Shown here in pieces: positions 31,530 to 43,155 of a DNA stretch of 64,000 bases. The stretch lies in NCBI GenBank assembly GCA_036924085.1, contig JAVGWX010000003.1:125787474-125851473 (forward strand), written 5' to 3'. A program made the translations under genes and the position numbers. Each line of letters opens with the position of its first letter. Position 1 is the stretch's first letter. This DNA comes from Ariolimax columbianus (taxonomy: Eukaryota; Mollusca; Gastropoda; Stylommatophora; Arionidae). A model generated the notes under the pieces. The model had not been told where the DNA came from and did not search any database. It saw only the letters and a list, made by a program, of their open reading frames with translations.

Positions 31530-31875
31530 GTTGTTACTTTCTTCATTGCTTACATTTGTTTATTCTGTTACATTCTGCATTTTTTACATTTGTTTGTGTG
31601 TTGTTACCTTACGCATTTATTACATTTTTACTGTTTTTATCTTTATTATTTCCTTTTTACTGTTGTTACCTTTTTTATTTATTACATTTATACCGTTGTT
31701 AACTTTCTTATTTATTAAATTTTTATTGTTGTTACCTTTCTTGTTTATTACATTTTACTGTTGTTACCTTTTTTATTTATTACATTTATACTATTGTAAC
31801 ATTTCTTATTTATTAAATTTTTACTACTGTTATCTTTTTTATTTATTACATTTTAGTTATTGTTACCTCCAAACC
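31530..31875. repeat. T-rich minisatellite, ~32-40 bp units
   Basis: Degenerate copies of 'TGTTGTTACC' plus 'TTATTTATTACATTT' recur about eight times. Similar T-rich blocks at 35810-35990 may belong to the same repeat. Confidence 0.8.
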
Positions 31876-31909
31876 CGTTTGTGAAGTGCTTAACTGACAA
31901 TGTTCTGAT

Positions 31910-33245
31910 TCAACCACGTAGAAGCAGCCACCAGACGCAAAAACACACTCGATTTAGTATTAACTACAGAGGAAAATATGATTGAAAACGTTACCGTTGG
32001 GGAACTGTTTGGCTCAAGTGACTATCATATCATCCGTTTGGATCTTATAGCATGGAAAGAAGTAACCACAAACTCGCGAACGTACGACTACTCTAAGGCA
32101 GATGTGAAGAAGCTGAAAGAGGCATCGAACCATATAATCTGGAAAGATATTGTCGCAGGAAAAGATGTTGAACAAGAGTGGGAGAGTTTCAAAACAGTTC
32201 TAGAAAAGTTAAGAGGAATGTGTTTCATGTAGGGAGGTAAACCCCAAGCGTAAACAGTTGATAACTTGATGTGTAGTTAAATATAGTTGAGCTAAAAATA
32301 AAGCATTGACAAAATATATAGAGACAACAAATCAAAAGTAACATATTTAAAATATTTGGATAAGCAAAACATAGCTCAGAAAGTGAATAAAGATGCAAAC
32401 ATACTTTGAAAAAACTTTCTCATAGGATCAAGATTGATAGCAAAAACTTCTTTTCTTATGTTAGAAATTATGTTAGAAACAAAAAAAACGAAAGACACAA
32501 TAGGCCCTTTCGCAGATAACACAGGTAAAATAATAAGTGGGAATAGGGAATCAGCTAATCTACCCAATCAGTACTTTGGCAGTCTCCACAAAAGAAGACT
32601 GTTCCAAGATCCCAAAGCCTATATATTTTCTAAATATACATGGATACAGTAGGATTAAGATCAATCTATATTACGGAAGAAATGATTTTTAAAAAAAATT
32701 GGAGGGGTTGAAAGTAGATAAATGTCCAGGTCCAGATGGAATTCATTCAAAAATGCTGTTTGAAATTAGAGACCAACTAGCAAAACCATTGACAATATTA
32801 TGTTTTCAATCACTTGCAAATGGGATTCTTCCGGGTGATTCAAAAGATGTAGGATGTAGTATTTAAGGCAAACAATCAGATCTAGCAAATTATAGATCGG
32901 TGATTAACGAGCATGGTCTTTAAGTTGTTAGAGTCAATAATAAAAAACAAACATTATAACGCATTTAGACAAGTTCAATGTAATCAGAAATAGTCAGTAT
33001 GGGTGTCGAAGAAGATCGTGCATAATAAATTTATTAGAATTTATGGAGGAGGTTACTAAAATGAAAGATAAAGGGGAACAGTGGATATTATTTATCTAGA
33101 TTTTGCAAAGACCTTTGATAGAATACCTCATCAACGATTATTTAGAAAGTTAAAATCACATGGGATAGATGGGGATGTTGCAAAATAAATTGAAAGTGGG
33201 TCAACTGTAAGAAGGTAGAGAGGACATAAATAAGGAATACTCTAC
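31910..33245 (+). mobile_element. CR1-like LINE, first part
   Basis: Starts in the endonuclease tail (RKNTLDLVLTTEENMIENVTVG, then GSSDYHII with the Asp-His pair). It continues through a KCPGPDGIH-type pre-RT motif at about 32725 and RT block A (VDIIYLDFAKTFDRIPHQRL) at about 33080-33130. Stops and frameshifts occur throughout. It is interrupted at about 33245 by an antisense LINE and resumes at 35095. Confidence 0.8.
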
Positions 33246-33249
33246 CTAG

Positions 33250-35090
33250 TAAATGACAAATCATGTCCTGGTGCAGGTTCTTCTTTGATCTCCATCCAAC
33301 CTTCGCCATTCATTTGACGCCACCTTTCTTTGCGGTTTCTCTCGGAGCTCTGTTCTGAGGGCTGTACAGTCGGCTGAAAAAAATTTCTTGATTTCAGTCG
33401 TGCTGTATGTCCAAAAAGAGGGTGTTTCTGGTCACATGACTGCTTATGTCTCTCAACTTCAGATGCGACACGTCTTCTAATATCCGGAGGTGCGATACCA
33501 ACGATTGCATAGACTTTCTCCGTTGGTATCGGTTTAAGGCATCCTGTTACAATTCGGTATGTCTCATTTACTGTGACATCGACCTGTTTTGTGTGTATAG
33601 ATGCATAACATACTGGTGCCGCAAACTCTACCGCTGAGAGATATAGTGCAAGGGCTGATATGCGAAGTACCGTCGGGAGTGCTTCCCATGTAGTGTTTGT
33701 TAGTTTGCGAATTATGTGATTTTTTTGGCACTGATTTGTTGTTTTACCGCATTGCGATGTGCCTTGTACGATAATGTGCTGTCTATTACAATGTCTAAAT
33801 ACTTCGGTGTATCGCTAGGTTCAAGTACCAATCCGCGCCATTTAATATTAAGTTTTCTTGCTTCTCTGATCTTCAAGTGGAAAGCACACACCTGTGTTTT
33901 ACTGCGACTGACTTTGAGGTGGTTTTCCTCATAGTATTCGACCATTCTGTCTAGAGCTTTTGTAAGTCTGAGCTCCACTTTCTCAAAACGCTTTCCCTGT
34001 GCAGCTACAGCAGTGTCATCTGCATATACGAACTGTCTTGTTCGTGGGCTAAATGGTTAATTATTCGTGTATACATTGTATAGCATAGGGGCGAGGATAC
34101 TTCCTCGTGCAAGGCCGTTCTTCTGGTTGCGCCATCTACTGTCTTTATATTTCAAAGTCACATAGACAAGCCTATTCTGTAACAAAAATATTTGATTTCA
34201 TGAGTTAGGCGCCATTCTTTAGTGACTACATATATTTGTCAGCAGTAGTTGATGGTTTACTGTGCCATATGCCGCCGTAAGGTCAACAAAAGGAACCCCT
34301 GTCAACTTCTTCCGCGCGTACCCCCCTCCCCCCTCAATGTATTGTGTGAGGTCAAGGATCTATCCTCAATGTGTTGCGGGAAGTCAAGAATCTATCCTCA
34401 ATGTGTTGCGGGAAGTCAAGAATCTATCCTCAATGTGTTGCGTGAAGTCAAGGATCTATCCTTAATGTGTTGCGTGAAGTCAAGGATCTATCCTCAATGT
34501 GTTGCGTGAAGTCAAGGATCTATCCTCAATGTGTTGTGTGAGGTCAAGGATCTATCCTCAATGTGTTGTTTGACGTCAAGGATCTATCCTCAATGTGTTG
34601 CGTGAGGTCAAGGATCTATCCTCAATGTGTTGCGTGAAGTCAAGGATCTACCCACAGCACGATTTTCCGGGCCTAAAACCTGCCTGTTCTAGGATAAGTT
34701 TATCATCAATAAATTATTAAATTTGACTTATTATCATTTTATCAACTACTTTGTATAGGTGATATAAAAGCGAGATGGGTCTGATATTTTTGACTTCTGT
34801 TGGCGTTTTCCCAGGTTTGAGCAGTACCACGACTCTAGCTTTTCTCCAACGTTTTGGTACATGCAGGATTACTATGCATAAATTCATCAATTCTAGTATA
34901 CATTATTGGTTTTGGGGCCAAATTCTATGTTCTCAGTTAATCTATTCTTGCCGCTTTGTTAATGTACATTCTGTTGATTCTCTCATCGAGATACCCAATA
35001 AGGAATAGTATTCCCAGTAGATCATTGTCATGTACCTCTTCCCTTATGATCTGGGGTTTTCGCCTTTTGTGGCTGGTTTTCCCGTTAATC
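33250..35090 (-). mobile_element. Jockey-like LINE nested in the CR1-like LINE
   Basis: Read on the minus strand from about 35000: LLKPGKTPTEVKNIRPISLL, then EQAGFRPGKSC, the 32-bp array, then a block A relic (FVDLTAAYGTVNHQLLL), FVYADDTAVAA, and the longest clean piece at 33712-33978 (RMVEYYEENHLKVSRSKTQ). These are the reverse transcriptase and thumb of a Jockey-type LINE. Stops are present. No RNase H seen. Its insertion splits the CR1-like element. Confidence 0.8.
34345..34652. repeat. 32-bp minisatellite within LINE RT sequence
   Basis: About nine copies of a 32-bp unit containing 'CAATGTGTTGCG' and 'GTCAAGGATCTATCCT'. The outermost unit on the minus strand encodes DLTQHIEDRSLTS, which is the expected RT sequence between the GFRPGKSC and block A motifs, so the array grew from coding sequence. 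Confidence 0.9.
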
Positions 35091-35094
35091 AATA

Positions 35095-35795
35095 ATTATT
35101 GGGCAATCTGATTGGGAGTGGTTTATTAATATTAGCATGATAGAGAAGGAAATGGAACTAGGGGCTATAATAGATCATACAGGTAAAGTGAAAAAGGCAA
35201 ATGCAATGTTAGGTATGATAAAAATAAATATTAAACAAAGGAGCAAGAAAGTGATAGTCAAACTGTATAAATCATTAGTCAGACCTAGATTGCAGTACTG
35301 TGTACATGTGTGGAGTCCTTATTGTAGAGAAGATATAAACATGCTGGAAAGGATACAACATGGAGCAACAAAGCTGATAGCGGGATTCAAGAATCACAGT
35401 TATGAGGAAAGACTCAGAAAAATCAACCTACGGTGTTTAGCAAGGAAAAGAGTTCGAGGTGACTTAACAGGTTTATAAGATAATTAAAGGAACGGATAAA
35501 TTAGACTAAAACAAGTTTTTCAAAATACAACCACCTACACGAACAAGAGGGCATAGCTACAAATTAACAAATTAACAGATTAAATATTAGGATATATTTT
35601 TGTAGTAAGAGAGTGGTGAATGAATGCAGTGGCGAATGCATAGTCACATGAAGTGGTGGAGGCAGGGACAATTAATGCATTTAAGAATAAATTGGATGGG
35701 CATATCTTTTAGATTAAGGACATGTAAACGAAACCTGTTGTATACAAACTCTTCCGAGTTTTCTAAACCAGTATAAATACGTTAAGTTAAGTTAG
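35095..35795 (+). mobile_element. CR1-like LINE, second part and 3' end
   Basis: The clearest part (35137-35478) reads GAIIDHTGKVKKANAMLGMIK, then LYKSLVRPRLQYCVHVWSPY and MLERIQHGATKLIAGFK, the post-RT region of this LINE type. It ends with 'CTAAACCAGTATAAATACG' plus TTAAG repeats, the same terminus found antisense at 4082-4145. Confidence 0.85.
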
Positions 35796-35799
35796 TGTT

Positions 35800-36745
35800 T
35801 TACATTCTGCAGTAGTTTTGAATTTCTCGCTTTCTACTGCTATAAACTTCATAATTCCGTACTTTAGTTGTTATTAACTTTCTAATTATTCATATTTTAC
35901 TGTTGTTAACTTCTTAATTATTACACTTAGCTATTGCTATTTCACGAATTTCTCACATCATACTACTGTGGCTATCTGCATTAACAAAAATATATTTTTC
36001 CACATCACTAACAACAGCGAAATAATTCTGGAAAACTTACAGTGCGTCATGAACAGTGAGTTAAAAGGTTACATTTTTCCTAAGCAAACACTAACTCTAG
36101 AGGAAGGTTAGCTATGGTAGACAGTAAACTGAACTCCTATATAATATCTCTAAATTAAATGTATAAATTATAGTTAAAATAGTAAATAAACAAAGTATCA
36201 TACCAAAGTAAAAAACAACAATACATACGAAATCACAAAATGTATTCCCGTATCCGCAGAACAGGTTAGACAGGTTACTAGGAGTAACATATGTTTGGTA
36301 TCAATATTACCTGTATTTTCACTCTCCTCAAAGGACCTTGACTTTAAGGGACATTATTAAGTAACAAAAAAGGTCTATATTAAAAAAAAATCTTTATATG
36401 ATGCATTAGATGTAGCCCCAACTGGTAGGCTAGGTGTAAACGTACTGTGTCTGTATTATAGAAGAAAGGAAAATCAGACTGTAAGTGGTAAAGATGATCT
36501 GCATGTCGCTCAGCCATCACTGAAACATCTGGGTAATGTAGGGGAAAGTGCTAAAACATAATTTTTGGTGTTTATTCTTTAAAAAAAACAAACAAACTGC
36601 AATTTAAAGTTGAGATCCGGTAATTAAGGTACATTTATTTGTTGATAAGGAACATGTTGTCTAACCTCTGAACAAGATCTAGTATTCACACGATGAGCAC
36701 ATCAAATACATTACATTACTGTTAAAAATGACTATTCTTTTTAAT
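35800..36745. other. AT-rich stretch downstream of the CAP exon
   Basis: The next CAP-gene exon (minus strand, starting with a V-V-W-type segment) should lie to the left of 36750. I could not find it here. T-rich repeats occupy 35810-35990; the rest is unassigned. Confidence 0.35.
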
Positions 36746-36749
36746 TTAC

Positions 36750-36968
36750 CTGCGTATAATGGCAGCTTGGGAAGCAGTCGGTTTTTGTGGGGTCAAAGTA
36801 AAGTACTTCAGCTTCCCACGCATTCATTGCGTTTGGCATGTTGGACAAAATATCTTTGTTTTGTTTCCATTTGACTATGTTTTCTCCCCGTCCTCCCCAG
36901 TTTTCGTGTTCGAAATTACATTTACGTAATAAATTTTTAGCCTGCGATTCTAATTCTGCGTCGTATAC
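36750..36968 (-). CDS. CAP-superfamily (SCP/CRISP-type) secreted protein, internal exon
   Basis: A 219-nt (73-codon) minus-strand exon, phase 0 at both ends, with acceptor 'TCTCCTTGCCAG' and donor 'CAG|GTAAAT'. It encodes the core of a CAP domain: ELESQAKNLLRKCNFEH with the first conserved His, GENIV with the conserved Glu, AWEAEVLYFD with the second Glu, and a final CHYTQ with the second His. Together these form the His/Glu tetrad of the family. CAP proteins are secreted, disulfide-stabilised proteins with varied roles. The Cys before HYTQ and the upstream Cys are expected disulfide partners. Neighbouring exons (signal peptide; the segment after HYTQ) were not found within the window. No stop or frameshift, so it looks functional. 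Confidence 0.85.
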
Positions 36969-37029
36969 CTGGCAAGGAGAGCAGTAAGATGTTAGATCGA
37001 AGTAATGAATTGTTGATCAGGTCACTATG

Positions 37030-37131
37030 TATGTGTATGCTTAATGTGTGTGCGCGCGCGTGTATGTGCGTGTGCGCGCGTGCGTGGGCGTAAGTGTTCG
37101 GGTGCGAGTGTCTGTAGGCCTGCGTGCGTGC

Positions 37132-37170
<39 letters not shown>
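37030..37170. repeat. (TG/CG)n microsatellite
   Basis: Alternating TG and CG dinucleotides, a sequence type that can adopt Z-DNA, just upstream of the CAP exon on its strand. Confidence 0.95.
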
Positions 37171-37171
<1 letters not shown>

Positions 37172-37186
37172 GCAAGCAATGATGGT

Positions 37187-37480
37187 GACGTAACCGACTA
37201 TTGGTCTACATTGCTCTGCTGTTTTAGTTCACTATGGATGGCGCAGATCACAGATTTGCAATGGAATTCACACTGGCTGACGGTTTACACTTATGTTCAC
37301 TGAAAAGTATTGTTTTTTAATTGGACTGATTCATTCGTTCGTTTTTTGCGATTTCTTTCGTCCGAGTATCCTTGAATGATCATCGGCTATATGAATAGCA
37401 CTGCGCTTAAGCCTGTGTCGTATTTTACTGTCTAGTTCACACGGCTGAACTCTACGAGATTCCTCGCTCTTCGACTTAGC
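37187..37480 (+). repeat. Dispersed repeat family D, copy 1
   Basis: Shares ordered blocks with 37995-38290: GTTTTAGT...TATGG.TG.CGCA.ATCAC, a GGAATTCA.ACT block and CGGCTGAACT.TACGAGA. Both copies are on + and about 500 bp apart. Confidence 0.7.
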
Positions 37481-37499
37481 TGCAAACAATGTCCTCATT

Positions 37500-37990
37500 G
37501 TTGGAAGCATGCTAGAGATCATGCATGGGCTCTGAGGTTGTTCAGGAACGATATTCTTGGGCCGTGGAACAGTCAGCTGACCAGTCGATAAAACCATATG
37601 TAGAGAGTTGTTGAGAGACCACACCAGGACAAAAACCAAACGACACTTACATAACGGCAACACGACCGTCATTACGATGAAATAATGAACGAAAACAGCG
37701 AACAAATCACAACAAAATACAAGACATGATGTAAAATGATCGGTTTAAGTTTGGAGTAATATCTGAATGTGGTCATCACGATATGCTAGTTAGGAAATAA
37801 AATGGACCAAACAACGAATAGTCAATATGATTCCACACAAACACAATCGGACGAAAGCATGACAGAATATCACAAACCAAATAAATATAAAATGGTAAAA
37901 ATATATATTGAGAAAAAAAACACACAACAGCAACAACACACACACCTGTTCAGAAGGTTAAAAAACAGATGTAAATATATATATTAGGAG
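37500..37990. other. Spacer between family D copies
   Basis: AT-rich with no recognisable feature apart from a short A-rich tract near 37905-37945. Confidence 0.35.
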
Positions 37991-37994
37991 AGCA

Positions 37995-38290
37995 GCATAG
38001 ATGGCATCTAACAGACCGTGGGTCTAAATTTACTCTCGTGTTTTAGTGCTTTATGGGTGACGCAAATCACGGTATTGACTGGAATTCAAACTAATCGACG
38101 ACTTACGCTTGTGTCCACGGAAACGTGTTGTGGTTTTTCAATTTGGATTATGTGGTTTTTCTCATTTTGTGGTGATTTTCTCTCCGATTATAGGAATTTA
38201 AAATAGTATTTCGGCTACCCTATATCGTATTTCCACAGTTTAGTGGCCGCAGCTGAACTTTACGAGACTGGCGCTCTTCGCGCTGTTTTC
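37995..38290 (+). repeat. Dispersed repeat family D, copy 2
   Basis: See copy 1. Its head 'AGCATAGATGGCATCTAACAG' also matches the antisense copy near 41130-41238, which helps to define the 5' end of the family. Confidence 0.7.
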
Positions 38291-38339
38291 CGACAGTACA
38301 AGTTTTGATGTATGTAGGGAATTACACATTGATCAATAA

Positions 38340-38640
38340 TGGACTCACATATCGCACGGAAGAGATTGGGCCTTGTCCGGTTTGCAACATGCCTAAGAGA
38401 AATCGCCGACACGATGGGGCATGTCTTTAATCTTTGTCCCAAAGCAGCAGTGTACTCGGCTCCATTCAATGAGTCCCCAGATAACTCGGTCGTGACACTT
38501 ACCATGAAACCACAGAGCACCAGCGTTTCATACCCGGATATTGCAAGTTCATTGAGAATTGCAATGTTCTTTTTTGATGCATCACTGGACCACGTCAGTG
38601 GTCGATTGACGCAGCGAGTCACTGATGCCTAAGCGAATAT
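38340..38640 (+). other. Possible LINE C-terminal relic
   Basis: The + frame contains IADTMGHVFNLCP and an upstream CPVCN in another frame, faintly like the Cys/His segment near the end of some LINE proteins. Weak. Confidence 0.2.
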
Positions 38641-38774
38641 ATATTTATATATAACGAAAACGAAATGGAGGTACAAGATAGTGTAAGATAAGAATCGTAT
38701 GAAAAGCCATATCATATTCCTAAGCTCAAACCGGAATCAGTCATCGGTATGAGTAGGGGACGATGACAGTGACT

Positions 38775-38960
38775 CTGATGTCAACCTTATCCAGGTTTTC
38801 AGAACTATTGAAATGACTGGCGACAGGAAAACCCGAGTTACTGGAAATGTCAATAAGGTGTTGGCTGAAGTGGACTCGGAGTTCAAGTATTTCATTTCGC
38901 AACCGTTGCAAATAATAATGAAGATTAGATTACGGAGCTTGCCGGCGAATCTCTCATTTA
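38775..38960 (+). repeat. Dispersed repeat family E, copy 2
   Basis: Matches 16480-16690 in several ordered blocks (AACTATTGAAATGACTGGCG is the clearest). Confidence 0.6.
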
Positions 38961-39199
38961 TCTCCAAAACTGATTGGCGGGAAAGATCCAGAACGTGTCT
39001 GAATAATATAGTGTGCTAAAAAACAATTTTACAAAATAGCATGCGCAAGTACCAGAAACAAAACAAAAAGGACCCAAAATGTATGATTAACATTTCCCCA
39101 ATAACGAATTTAATCAGAGTAGGAGGCAGCTCTCTAACTCACAGGATGTTCCTTGCATTTTTCTAAGTGGATTCTCTTTACAGTGATCTCCGGCTTCAT

Positions 39200-40282
39200 G
39201 TTGAGGTAAGATGGCTGTCGAAGAAAAGGTATAAGAAGATTTTGTGAACTGAATGATGAAATATTTGACTTCCGGCGAGGCAATTTACCACGTTAAATTG
39301 ATCTTCAAAATAAACTCAGATATTGATTTCATCCAGCAGTTGGTATTTCTCACAGATATAATATAACAATTGAATGTACTGAATTTGCAGTTACAAGGAA
39401 AAAGGTCAACCATTTTTCAAATAATTGGCTACGTTGATGGCTTCAAAAAGAAACTAAGCCTATTTAGTCTGTCTTTGCAAAAAGAATGACATGTTTCATT
39501 TTCCTTGTCTGAGAAAGAGAGTGTTAACTTCAAGAGGTACACAAACGATATTGAACAGCTGATTTCTGAGTTTTATTGACGATTTCAAGATTTTGAAATG
39601 TTTCATCTGCAAATTGAACGTTCTAACAACTCATCCAATTGCACAGTGAAGTCTCAGCCAGCAGAACTACAATTACACTCATGTGACTTCCAATATGACA
39701 CATTTCTTAACACAACAGGATCATCTGGAGCTGATTTGTGGAAATTATTACCAAAATGAACGTTACCCACTTCTGAAAAAATGGACCCTAAAAGTGTGCT
39801 CTATATTTGAAAGAACATATCTTTGTGAGACAACATTTTCTGCCATGAAGCTTATCTAATCCAAGACCAGAAACAGATTACCTAACTCTGTATTATCCCA
39901 TTTTCTCAGAATTGCTATGTCACAAATGGAAGGAGACTTCACACCAATGGTGAAAAGTTTTGATAAACCACTCTTTACAATGAAATCACACAAAAAGGCA
40001 TGTTTGAAATAATTACATGTCATATAATCACATAACAAATTAAAACAACAGATTCATAATATTAAAACAAAAATAAAGTAATTTCTGTCCAAAGACTGGT
40101 ATGATTATTTTAGTAGATGTGCAGAACAGTAGTTTGCCATTGATTTCTGTACGTGGTTCATTATATATGTAACACTACATCTCATCCTATTTTTAAGAGG
40201 ACGTTATAGGTCTAGTTCTCTGGTGTTACCGCATACCGTAACCTGGCCCTCGGTCAACTTTAGCTTGGCCACCACTGCATTA
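39200..40282 (+). pseudogene. hAT-type transposase relic (ZBED/SCAND3-like)
   Basis: Broken + frames give NVLNLQLQGKRSTIFQ-like sequence at about 39375-39425. They continue through a lysine-rich helix and a polar C-terminal part to a segment (about 39790-39910) resembling the hAT dimerisation region. The right end near 40245-40282 (TCGGTCAACTTTAGC, CCACCACTG) looks like a hAT terminus. Multiple stops. Assignment rests on remembered family patterns. Confidence 0.5.
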
Positions 40283-40544
40283 AACAACAGTGAGGAGATG
40301 AGATGGATCATGGTTGGCTGGTTGGAAGTGACGAGAGGAAGAGATGCGCGAGGGGAGACGAGGTTGGCGGATTGGGAGGAAGGGATGGTCAGGATGAGAG
40401 AGTAATCAAGTGGTGGGTTGATGGGGATTGGGGAAATATTGGTGAGTTCAGGGCTGGGAAGATATTGTCAGCTTGGGAAGAAAAGATAGGCGGTTTTTGG
40501 GGGAGGAGGGAAGAAATAGTTGAGTGGAGTAGGTACAGAATTGG

Positions 40545-40772
40545 GCGTAGAGATGGGTGGGTTGAGAGGCGTAGAGATGGGTGGGTTGAGAGGCGAAGAG
40601 ATGGGTGGGTTGAGAGGCGTAGAGATGGGTGGGTTGAGAGGCGTAGAGATGGGTGGGTTGAGAGGCGTAGAGATGGGTGGGTTGAGAGGCGAAGAGATGG
40701 GTGGGTTGAGAGGCGAAGAGATGGGTGGGTTGAGAGGCGAAGAGATGCGTGGGTTGAGAGGCGAAGAAATGT
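40545..40772. repeat. 24-bp minisatellite
   Basis: About nine copies of 'GGCGTAGAGATGGGTGGG' plus 'TTGAGA'. Since 24 is divisible by three, three frames stay open across it and give repeat ORFs that have no other support. Confidence 0.95.
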
Positions 40773-40799
40773 CGGGTTAGAGGACAGGATGTGAATAGA

Positions 40800-41125
40800 A
40801 TGGGGAAATGAAAGAGGGGACAGATTTAAACAACTAATTACTTTCATAATTATCCAGATCAACACAGGTACCTCAGCCAGTACACATAACGTAGAAGATC
40901 TGTTTTTATTTGTTATTTATACAATTCTAATTTATTTCGGCGATCTGAACCACATTTGGCATAGTTACCTTTAAGACCCACTGGCTACATTCTTAGGTTC
41001 TTAGCACCCCTCTGTTCATCTAGAGGGGTAGATGCCCCTGTGCATGTCCCAGCTTTGGTATGAGCTGGATGTAGCCGGGAAAAAGAATTTCCTGCTTGGT
41101 TTGAGAATCTTAATACGCCACTTCG
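40800..41125. other. Unassigned stretch
   Basis: No feature recognised. Confidence 0.3.
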
Positions 41126-41129
41126 TTGG

Positions 41130-41238
41130 GAAAATCGCTTACAGAGAGTGGTTAACCCATGTGCCAGCTCGTCTCAATAGACTAAAACACTAAAGCAAAG
41201 TAGACCCTCAGCCTGTTAGGCGCCATCTATGCTAGTCT
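41130..41238 (-). repeat. Dispersed repeat family D, antisense 5' fragment
   Basis: The reverse complement contains 'AGCATAGATGGCGCCTAACAG' and 'TTTAGTGTTTTAGT', matching the head of the copy at 37995. Confidence 0.65.
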
Positions 41239-41249
41239 AAACAAACCAC

Positions 41250-42140
41250 ATAACCATGACCGGTGTTATGCCATGTCCCACGGTTAGTTGTCTCTTACAA
41301 CATGCTCTCTGTGAGGCAGTGGTGCTATTCTTGTCCTAGTTATGCACAAAGACCTCCGCAGACCACTCTGGGTCCATTCTTTGGGGCTGTAGTTGCCTTC
41401 AATCTTTACAACTTCAGCCACCAGCGCGAAGGCCCGCCTACGAGTTGGAGAGATGGTCTGCATCACGCTTTTAAACCATCATGGTACTTCAAGGTCAAGG
41501 AGAAACACATATTCTAGCATCGTATGGCTACCTGGCATAAGGCAACCTTGGCTGATCAAATACCAGGAATTAAGTATTCAAGAACACGAAATCTGAATGA
41601 AACTTTACAACTGTATTTCATATTCAGTGGTATTTATTGTTTATATTGTCGTCTTTAGGATATACCTATTTTGTTGCATACTTGTAGATGTATACAGAGT
41701 CCTATTTCATTGTTTTGTGATAGGAAGAGGATGTGATCACACCTGTAACTGGCCTTCTTGCAGGAAACTTGCCTGAAGTTGTTGATGCGCTCTTGTAGCG
41801 CTGTTTCTCTAGTGCCGTATTTGACACAATTATATTATCAACCCTGTTCACATCACATCGTTGGCGCATTTTACGACATCCGCATTAGAGAAAGATGGTT
41901 CTGTTGTTTCATCCTAAAAAAGACGTGTTTGTTCCAATTTTGGATAAAATAATTGTTATAAGATTACATTTCTTCTTAGTTTCTAGACAGTGCGAGACAG
42001 AAACAAGAATATGGCGACTGCTAAACTGATAGCTTGTCAAAAAAGACATCTAACAGCATAATGCGATCTAATCTCTCTATACTAGATCATTCTCTTTTAT
42101 AGTTTTTGAATTGTCTGTTTTAATAGATTGAACTGAATAT
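41250..42140. other. Unassigned stretch
   Basis: A block near 41285-41345 (TTAGTTGTCTCTTACAAC...AGTGGTGCTATT) recurs in weaker form near 42768-42820, so both may be pieces of another dispersed repeat. Nothing else recognised. Confidence 0.3.
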
Positions 42141-42149
42141 AGGAGATAC

Positions 42150-42350
42150 TGATGTGTATAACTGTGCTGCTGGCAAATAGCTGCTTTACATAAGTTGAAT
42201 GGGTGCCCAGCACATGAGAAACAGAGAAAGCACACGTGACCACATCTATTACCATTCTTGATCAATCAGTGTTGAGATATTAACCTCAGGCTGACTTCTG
42301 CCTTCTTTAAACGTGTCCACGCTGACGCATGACAGCGTACGAAAAACTAG
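42150..42350 (+). mobile_element. Family L-like LINE, C-terminal relic
   Basis: The translation with frameshifts matches the last 50 residues of family L (the 'EDQR..MWP' and 'LRMTAAFF' regions). It ends at 'ACAGCGTACG', the same 3' UTR as the copies at 24280 and 8330. Confidence 0.65.
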
Positions 42351-42429
42351 AAGCGTTTCCACTTCGATAGAACCAGAAAGATAGAACAATTCTCAGTTTC
42401 GAATGAATCAAGTTAACATTGATAGTTAA

Positions 42430-43015
42430 ACAACTCGCTTACACAAAAGCTGTTGGGGCTTCACACATACTTTTCCGGCCATATTGTGGATAGCTGCAAT
42501 GAAAGAACTACCAAACCTCTTGGGCTCCTTGTTTCTGGAAACATTTAATGTGGATGACATGTAGATGGATAATGACAAGGAAGTCCACGTGGTTAAACAT
42601 TGAAAGCATGATGCCCCACTTGGTGCCCAGGACACGGAAAGTAAGTAGGTAAACTCCTTGTGAAGAATACAGCCAAGTCATCACATTTGTATATGCCCAT
42701 ATGTACTCAAGCCTTTGTGGTTTAAAGGTGCTACATGATGAGGTAGCGAGTCCAATGCCCAAATATCCTTAGTCGTTTCTTACAATGCGTCTGTTGGGTT
42801 ACAGTGCTATTATTGTTTGTTTCCCGTTCAGGTCACTGTAACACTCGAACGAAACACGTGTAGTACGGACATTATATTGTTGATGCGGGAAAAGTATTGA
42901 ATTTTACTATTTACCGCCTGGTGTACGATGACACGGTAATCGATGAATCAGTGACACACCAACTGTAGTAGTTCAGACCCAAAAAAATGTAGGTCGAGTA
43001 ATGATGAAAACTTTC
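42430..43015. other. Unassigned stretch
   Basis: Minus-strand open stretches of up to 84 codons lack splice sites or recognised domains. Confidence 0.25.
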
Positions 43016-43020
43016 ATGAA

Positions 43021-43155
43021 GATTAGGAATGACGCACAACCAGCCATCTACATTAGCCATCAGTATCCACACGTTCCTCGTCAGATGATAGGAATGACTC
43101 ACAACCAGCCATCTACATTAGCCATCAGTATCCACACGTTCCACGTCAGATGAAA
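43021..43155. repeat. ~66-bp tandem duplication
   Basis: 'CACAACCAGCCATCTACATT' and flanking bases to 'CACACGTTCC' occur twice with minor differences. Confidence 0.9.

Noticed and set aside
31374..31884. Phe/Leu/Tyr-rich ORFs that look like membrane proteins
   Set aside because: They arise from a T-rich minisatellite.
40303..40865. Repeat proteins in three frames
   Set aside because: Generated by a 24-bp minisatellite whose length is divisible by three; no start context, splice sites or domain.
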